Shown: in pieces, positions 57,717 to 64,000 of the stretch
Position numbering within the stretch: position 1 is the stretch's first letter
Layout: the number at the start of each line of letters is the position of its first letter
From: Paracoccus halophilus
GTDB lineage: Bacteria; Pseudomonadota; Alphaproteobacteria; Rhodobacterales; Rhodobacteraceae
Assembly: GCF_000763905.1 (NCBI RefSeq)
Contig: NZ_JRKN01000010.1
Span: forward strand, 1-64,000
Reading direction: 5' to 3'
DNA: 64,000 nucleotides
Notes under the pieces: model-generated
Databases searched by the model: none
What the model saw: only the letters and a program-made list of their open reading frames with translations
Told to the model about the DNA's origin: nothing
Program-made: the position numbers and the translations under genes

Positions 57717-59393
57717 TCATTCCGCCGCCAGGCGCGAGATGATTACCGTCACCTCGGGCTTCTTGCCGATTTCCTCCATGGCGACCTGACGGGTGATCTT
57801 GCGGATGCCCTCTTCCAGCTTGTCGTCGTTCATCACGGTCTTGTCGTCGGCGCGTTCCAGGAATTCGGCCAGTTCGCTTTCGATATTGCTGGCCAGCGGC
57901 ACCCCGGCGCGGCCGGTTTCCGGCAGGCCCGACAGTTCCACCCAGGCGTCAGGCAGCGGGTTGTCATCCTCGTCCACGATGACCGAGACCATGGCATGGC
58001 CGTTCAGCGCCATGCGGATACGGTCGCGCACGATGCCGTCCATGGCGCCGATCAGGACCGAGCCATCCAGATAGATCCGGCCGGCCTCGATCTGGTCGAC
58101 GACGCGCGGCGCATCGCCCGACAGGTCCAGCATGGTGCCATTGGTGGCGATGATCGAGGCGATGCCCCGCGCCTCGGCCAGCCGGGCATGTTCGCGCAAA
58201 TGCATGTGCTCGCCATGCATCGGAATGACGATTTGCGGCTTCAGCAGGTCATGGACCGCCTCGATATCCGGGCGGTTGGCATGGCCCGAGACGTGGTAGA
58301 AACCGTCGGTGGTGTCAAAGACATCGACGCCCATCTCGCTCAGCGCGTTCTGGATGCGGATCACGCCGCGCTCATTGCCCGGAATGGTGCTGGAGCTGAA
58401 CAGGAAACTGTCGCCCTCCTTCAGCTCGATCCCCAGATAGCGGCCGCGCGAGAGCTGCGCGCTGGCGGCGCGGCGCTCGCCCTGCGACCCGGTGACCAGC
58501 AGCATCAGCTTGTCGCGCGGCATCTCGGCCGCCTCCTCCGCGTCGACCGTGGCGGGGAAACGGTCCAGCACGCCGGTCTCGGTCGCGACCCTGACCATGC
58601 GCTGCATGGCGCGCCCCATCAGGCAGATCTTGCGGCCGGCGGCGGTGGCGGCATCGGCCAGCGTGCGCAGCCGCGCGACGTTGCTGGCGAAGGTCGTGGC
58701 GACGACCATCTGCTTTTGCGCCATGACGAAATCCAGGATCGGATTGGCCAGCAGCGCCTCGGAGCGGCCGGGATTGGGCGAGAATACATTGGTCGAATCG
58801 CAGGTCAGCACCTTGATGCCCTGCCCCTCGCCCGCGATGTCATGCCACAGGATCGGGTCGAAAGCCTCGCCCACGACCGGGGTGCCGTCCAGCTTGAAAT
58901 CGCCGGTATGCACGATCCGGCCCGCCGGCGTGTCGATGATCAGGGCCGAGCTTTCCGGGATCGAATGGCTGATCGGCACGAATTGCACGGCAAAGGGTCC
59001 GGCCGTTACCGTATCGGGGCGCGGCGCGTGGATATGCAGCTGATCGGTGGGCTGGCCCTGCTCCTCGAGCTTGAGCCGCGCCAGCGCGCCGGTAAAGCGG
59101 CGGCAATGCACCGGCTTTTGCAGCTTTGGCCACAACAGGCCAAGCGCGCCGACATGATCCTCGTGCCCGTGGGTGATGAAGATCGCCTCGATCCGGTCGC
59201 GGTTTGCCTCGAGCCAGGCCATGTCGGCCATGATCAGGTCGATCCCCGGCGCGCTGTCCATATCGCCGAAGGTCACGCCCAGATCGACGACGATCAGCCG
59301 TTCGCGCCCCGGTTCGCCATAGCCGTAGACATAGGCGTTCATGCCGATTTCGCCCGCGCCGCCCAGCGGCAGATAGATCAGGCGTTCAGCCAT
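57717..59393 (-). CDS. rnj: Ribonuclease J
   Basis: This 558-residue metallo-beta-lactamase/beta-CASP nuclease degrades and matures RNA by 5'-3' exo- and endonuclease action. The zinc motif HGHEDH is at 75-80; later motifs include HTGDFKLDG, DSTNVF, TGSQGERRAA and VSGHANRPDIEAV. It is the RNase J of alphaproteobacteria, often with RNase E also present. AAGGAGA supports the ATG at 59393, which overlaps the coaX stop by eight bases (ATGGCTGA). Confidence 0.95.
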   Translation of the reverse strand: MAERLIYLPLGGAGEIGMNAYVYGYGEPGRERLIVVDLGVTFGDMDSAPGIDLIMADMAWLEANRDRIEAIFITHGHEDHVGALGLLWPKLQKPVHCRRFTGALARLKLEEQGQPTDQLHIHAPRPDTVTAGPFAVQFVPISHSIPESSALIIDTPAGRIVHTGDFKLDGTPVVGEAFDPILWHDIAGEGQGIKVLTCDSTNVFSPNPGRSEALLANPILDFVMAQKQMVVATTFASNVARLRTLADAATAAGRKICLMGRAMQRMVRVATETGVLDRFPATVDAEEAAEMPRDKLMLLVTGSQGERRAASAQLSRGRYLGIELKEGDSFLFSSSTIPGNERGVIRIQNALSEMGVDVFDTTDGFYHVSGHANRPDIEAVHDLLKPQIVIPMHGEHMHLREHARLAEARGIASIIATNGTMLDLSGDAPRVVDQIEAGRIYLDGSVLIGAMDGIVRDRIRMALNGHAMVSVIVDEDDNPLPDAWVELSGLPETGRAGVPLASNIESELAEFLERADDKTVMNDDKLEEGIRKITRQVAMEEIGKKPEVTVIISRLAAE

Positions 59394-60165
59394 GCCCCGT
59401 CTCCTTGTTGTAATCATAAATCAGACGCAGGCCATGCATGGTCAGATCGTCCTCGATCGCATCGAACAAGTCAAAGCCCTGATCGAACAGCGGCGCCAGG
59501 CCGCCGGTCGCGATCACCTTCATCGCCCGCGCGCGCTCCTGCCGTATCTTGTCCACGATCCCCTGCACAAGCCCGATATAGCCCCAATAGATGCCGGACT
59601 GGATGCAGGCGACCGTATTGGTGCCGATCACCTTGCCGGGCATGGTCACATCGACATGGGGCAGGCTGGCCGCGCCCATATGCAGCGCCTCAAGCGACAG
59701 GTTCACCCCCGGTGCGATCACGCCGCCGACATAGGCGCCATCGGTATCGACCACGTCGAAGGTGGTGGCGGTGCCGAAATCGACCACGATCAGGTCCGGC
59801 CCGTGCCGGTCAAAGGCGCCGGCGGTATTGACCAGCCGGTCGGGGCCGACCACGGTGCCGAAATCGACGCGCGGCTGCACCGGCAGGCGGCAATCGGGCC
59901 TGCCCACGACCAGCGGCCTTGTGTCGAAATAGCGGTTGCAGAGCACGCGCAGGTTGAATACCACCCGCGGCGCGGTCGAGCTGATGACGCAGCCGTCGAT
60001 ATCCAGATCGAAATAGCGCAGCCCGATCATGGTCTGCAGCCAGGCGAAATATTCATCCGCCGTGCGCCGGTGATCGGTGCTGATCCGCCAATGCGACAGG
60101 AATTTCTCGCCGTCCCAGATCGAGAAGGTCGAGTTGGTATTGCCGGTGTCAATGCAAAGCAGCAT
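59386..60165 (-). CDS. coaX: Type III pantothenate kinase
   Basis: CoaX phosphorylates pantothenate, the first step of CoA synthesis. This 259-residue ASKHA-fold protein has CIDTGNTNSTF at the start, GPDRLVNTAGAF, VVDFGTATTFDVV and GGVIAPGVNLSLEAL. The length is normal. It lies in the order nuoN-birA-coaX-rnj, typical for Rhodobacterales. Confidence 0.96.
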   Translation of the reverse strand: MLLCIDTGNTNSTFSIWDGEKFLSHWRISTDHRRTADEYFAWLQTMIGLRYFDLDIDGCVISSTAPRVVFNLRVLCNRYFDTRPLVVGRPDCRLPVQPRVDFGTVVGPDRLVNTAGAFDRHGPDLIVVDFGTATTFDVVDTDGAYVGGVIAPGVNLSLEALHMGAASLPHVDVTMPGKVIGTNTVACIQSGIYWGYIGLVQGIVDKIRQERARAMKVIATGGLAPLFDQGFDLFDAIEDDLTMHGLRLIYDYNKETGHG

Positions 60166-60171
60166 GGCTCA

Positions 60172-60927
60172 TCAGGTCCCGAAATAGACCTCGGCGGCGG
60201 GGATGACCCGCTGCCCGGCGGAAGTGTTGAGGATCAGCGCCCCCTGCTCGTCGATGCCCTGGAATACGCCGTGATGCTCGGCCGTGCCGGTCCGGGCGAT
60301 GATCGGCTCGCCCAGCCTTGCCGCGCGGGCCAGCCATGCGTTGCGGATCGGCGCGAAACCATAGGACTGCATCTGGCCCAGCCATCCGGCGAAGGCGGGC
60401 GCCAGCAGGTCTAGAAAATCCTCGGCCGCGACCTGATGCCCGGTTTCCCCCAGCACCGAGACCGGCGGCACGGCCTGCGCCTCGATCCGGTCGCGCGGGG
60501 GCGCGGCGGCCAGATTGACGCCGATGCCGATTGCGACCGCCTGCAGGCCGGCGCCCGAGCCCGCGCTTTCCAGCAGGATGCCGGCGACCTTGCCGCCGTT
60601 CAGCAGCACGTCATTGGGCCATTTGATCGCCAGCCGGACCGAGGGGCCGCAGGCATCCGAGAGTGCGTCGTAAAGCGCCAGCGCGGCGACAAAGGACAGC
60701 TGCGCCGCCGCCGGCCCGCCTTGCGGCCGCATGACCAGCGTGGCGGCGAAATTCCCGGCGGGCATCGCCCAGTCGCGGCCGCGGCGGCCGCGACCGGCGA
60801 ACTGTTCGCGGGTCATGATCCAGGCCGGACCCGAAAGGCCGGGCGCCAGCCGCAGCGCCTCGGCATTGGTGCTGTCGGTGCGGGCCAGCACATGGCGGGC
60901 CACGCCCTCGGGCCAGGGCTCAGTCAA
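60172..60927 (-). CDS. birA: Biotin-[acetyl-CoA-carboxylase] ligase
   Basis: BirA attaches biotin to carboxylase carrier proteins. This 251-residue protein has [13 protein letters not shown], the biotin-loop [31 protein letters not shown] and [10 protein letters not shown]. There is no N-terminal helix-turn-helix, so it is a ligase without the repressor function. I chose the TTG at 60927, which overlaps the nuoN stop by eight bases (TTGACTGA); a GTG at 60903 is the alternative. No ATG fits. Confidence 0.9.
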   Translation of the reverse strand: MTEPWPEGVARHVLARTDSTNAEALRLAPGLSGPAWIMTREQFAGRGRRGRDWAMPAGNFAATLVMRPQGGPAAAQLSFVAALALYDALSDACGPSVRLAIKWPNDVLLNGGKVAGILLESAGSGAGLQAVAIGIGVNLAAAPPRDRIEAQAVPPVSVLGETGHQVAAEDFLDLLAPAFAGWLGQMQSYGFAPIRNAWLARAARLGEPIIARTGTAEHHGVFQGIDEQGALILNTSAGQRVIPAAEVYFGT

Positions 60928-62425
60928 GACGCAGGGACCCGGGCGCCGGCATCGCGGCCCCGTCCGTCTGCGTTGCGGCTCCCGCCGGGGCGACCAGCGT
61001 GTCGGCCGCGCGGCCGGCCGCGGCATCGACCCCGAACATGCTGAACGCGCCGATCAGCATGACCAGCGCCGGCACGATCAGGCTCAGATACTGGGCCGCG
61101 CCCATGCGGCTGGTCAGGCCCTCGGTCTCGGCGCCGAAATACATGTAATAGACGATGCGCAGATAATAGAACGAGCCGATCACCGAGGCGATCACCGCCA
61201 GCAGCGCCAGCCAGCTCATGCCGGCATCGACCGCCGCCATCAGCACGCCGTATTTGGCGAAAAAGCCCAGTGTCGGCGGCACGCCCGCCAGGCTGAACAT
61301 CAGCACCAGCACCGCCATGCCCTTGACCGGATCGCTCCAGCCAAAGCGGTTCAGCGAGGCCAGATCGGCGATCGGCACGCCGTCGCGCTCCATCGACAGG
61401 ATGAAGGCAAAGGTGCCCACGTTCATCACCGTGTAGATGGTCATGTACAGCAGCATGGACTGCACGCCAAGCGCGGTCCCGCCGGCCATGCCGACCAGCG
61501 CGAAGCCCATATGCGCGATCGAGGAATAGGCCATCAGCCGCTTGATATTGGTCTGCCCGATCCCGGCGATCGAGCCCAGGAACATGGACAGGACCGACAG
61601 CGCCGCGACGATCTGGCTCCAGTCGCCGACGACATTTCCGAACGCGTCAAAGACCAGCCGCGCGATCAGCGCCATGGCCGCGACCTTGGGCGCGGTGGCG
61701 AAAAAGGCGGTGACCGGCGTGGGCGAGCCCTCATAGACATCGGGCGTCCACATGTGGAAGGGCACGGCCGAGACCTTGAAGGCCAGGCCGACCAGCATGA
61801 AGACCAGCCCGAACAGGATGCCCAGCGACAGCTGCCCCGTCTCGACGGTGGTGATGATGCCGGCAAAGCCGGTCGTGCCGGCAAAGCCGTAGACCAGCGA
61901 GGCGCCGTAGAGCAGCAGCCCCGAGCTCAGCGAGCCCAGCACGAAATATTTCAGCCCGGCTTCGGACGAGCGTGTCGAGTCGCGGCGCATCGCGGCGACG
62001 ACGTAAAGCGCCAGCGATTGCAGCTCCAGCCCCATGTAGAGCGTCAGCAGGTCGCCGGCCGAGACCATGAACATCATGCCCAGCACGGCCAGCGCGACCA
62101 GGATCGGGAACTCGAAGCGCAGCAGGTTGCGCCGCACCATGTAATCGGCGCTCATGGCCAGCACGGCGGCGGCCGCGACCAGCGTCACCACCTTGGCGAA
62201 ACGCGAGAAACCGTCATCGATGAACATGCCGAAAAAGCCCGCGCCATCGACGTGATCGCCCAGGCCCACCATGGCCGCCACGATCAGAAAGGCCGCGACC
62301 GTGGCCCAGAGCAGCGCCCGCGCCAGCTTGTCCTTGCCGAAATAGGCCCCGGCCATCAATGCGATCAGCGCATAGGCGGCCAGCACCAGCTCGGGCAGAA
62401 TGGTCGAAAGATCGAGCGAGGTCAT
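60920..62425 (-). CDS. nuoN: NADH-quinone oxidoreductase subunit N
   Basis: NuoN is an antiporter-like proton-pumping membrane subunit of respiratory complex I. This 501-residue protein has about fourteen hydrophobic segments. Conserved features include [25 protein letters not shown] sequence with the Glu in [27 protein letters not shown], and [20 protein letters not shown] with the key lysine. It follows nuoM by nine bases and precedes birA. Confidence 0.97.
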   Translation of the reverse strand: MTSLDLSTILPELVLAAYALIALMAGAYFGKDKLARALLWATVAAFLIVAAMVGLGDHVDGAGFFGMFIDDGFSRFAKVVTLVAAAAVLAMSADYMVRRNLLRFEFPILVALAVLGMMFMVSAGDLLTLYMGLELQSLALYVVAAMRRDSTRSSEAGLKYFVLGSLSSGLLLYGASLVYGFAGTTGFAGIITTVETGQLSLGILFGLVFMLVGLAFKVSAVPFHMWTPDVYEGSPTPVTAFFATAPKVAAMALIARLVFDAFGNVVGDWSQIVAALSVLSMFLGSIAGIGQTNIKRLMAYSSIAHMGFALVGMAGGTALGVQSMLLYMTIYTVMNVGTFAFILSMERDGVPIADLASLNRFGWSDPVKGMAVLVLMFSLAGVPPTLGFFAKYGVLMAAVDAGMSWLALLAVIASVIGSFYYLRIVYYMYFGAETEGLTSRMGAAQYLSLIVPALVMLIGAFSMFGVDAAAGRAADTLVAPAGAATQTDGAAMPAPGSLRLD

Positions 62426-62434
62426 ATCCGCCCC

Positions 62435-64000
<1,566 letters not shown>

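Overview
The window is one contiguous piece of a very GC-rich alphaproteobacterial chromosome, most like Rhodobacterales of the Paracoccus/Rhodobacter group. I infer this from gene content and order: nuoM-nuoN-birA-coaX-RNase J, rluD-like gene then rpoH, Hsp20 followed by DUF1150, aerobic cobaltochelatase subunits cobS and cobT, a fused sulfate adenylyltransferase-APS kinase, UbiK, and lgt-midA-pgeF. I cannot name a species. There is no sign of phage, insertion sequence, CRISPR array, rRNA or tRNA. No gene-free stretch exceeds 300 bases; the longest is about 273 bases (34178-34450).

Layout. 1-5.5 kb: an EI24 membrane protein, methylmalonyl-CoA epimerase, an orphan response regulator, an acetyltransferase, and a DUF1800-DUF1501 pair. 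5.6-14.5 kb: aspS, a CPBP membrane protease, a GH25 lipoprotein, a second acetyltransferase, a LysE exporter, a D-lactate/glycolate-type FAD oxidase, a ClC chloride protein and a DUF808 protein. 14.6-21.8 kb: cobS, a small exported protein, cobT, a glycosyltransferase, an aminopeptidase P and a DUF1045 2H-fold protein. 21.8-26.9 kb: CorA, then a tightly overlapped proC-csaA-hydroxyacid dehydrogenase-glycerate kinase operon, and a YbjN protein. 27-30.7 kb: cobC, purE-purK, DUF465, Hsp20-DUF1150.

30.7-36.1 kb: two glycosyltransferases, sat-cysC, trxB and a divergent Lrp-type regulator. 36.1-43.1 kb: a small lipoprotein, pgeF-midA-lgt, ubiK, DUF6476, a pseudouridine synthase, rpoH and an unrecognised membrane protein. 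43.1-51.3 kb: a SPOR-domain protein, the nucleoside salvage operon cdd-deoA-deoB-add-upp, and maeB. 51.5-64 kb: prpE, a fused glycosyltransferase-methyltransferase-methyltransferase, aroA, trmB, RNase J, coaX, birA, nuoN, nuoM and the last codons of nuoL.

Shared themes. Cobalamin genes (cobS, cobT, cobC) and propionyl-CoA genes (prpE, methylmalonyl-CoA epimerase) belong to the same physiology, because methylmalonyl-CoA mutase needs B12. The five salvage genes form one overlapping operon that converts pyrimidine and purine nucleosides to bases and pentose phosphates. Many gene junctions overlap by 1, 4 or 8 bases, which implies translational coupling. Most of the window is housekeeping. The least familiar items are the three-domain surface-glycan enzyme at 53451-55577, the small exported protein between cobS and cobT, the degenerate protease-like membrane protein at 42096, and several palindromic regulatory sites, notably a TGCAAA cluster before prpE.
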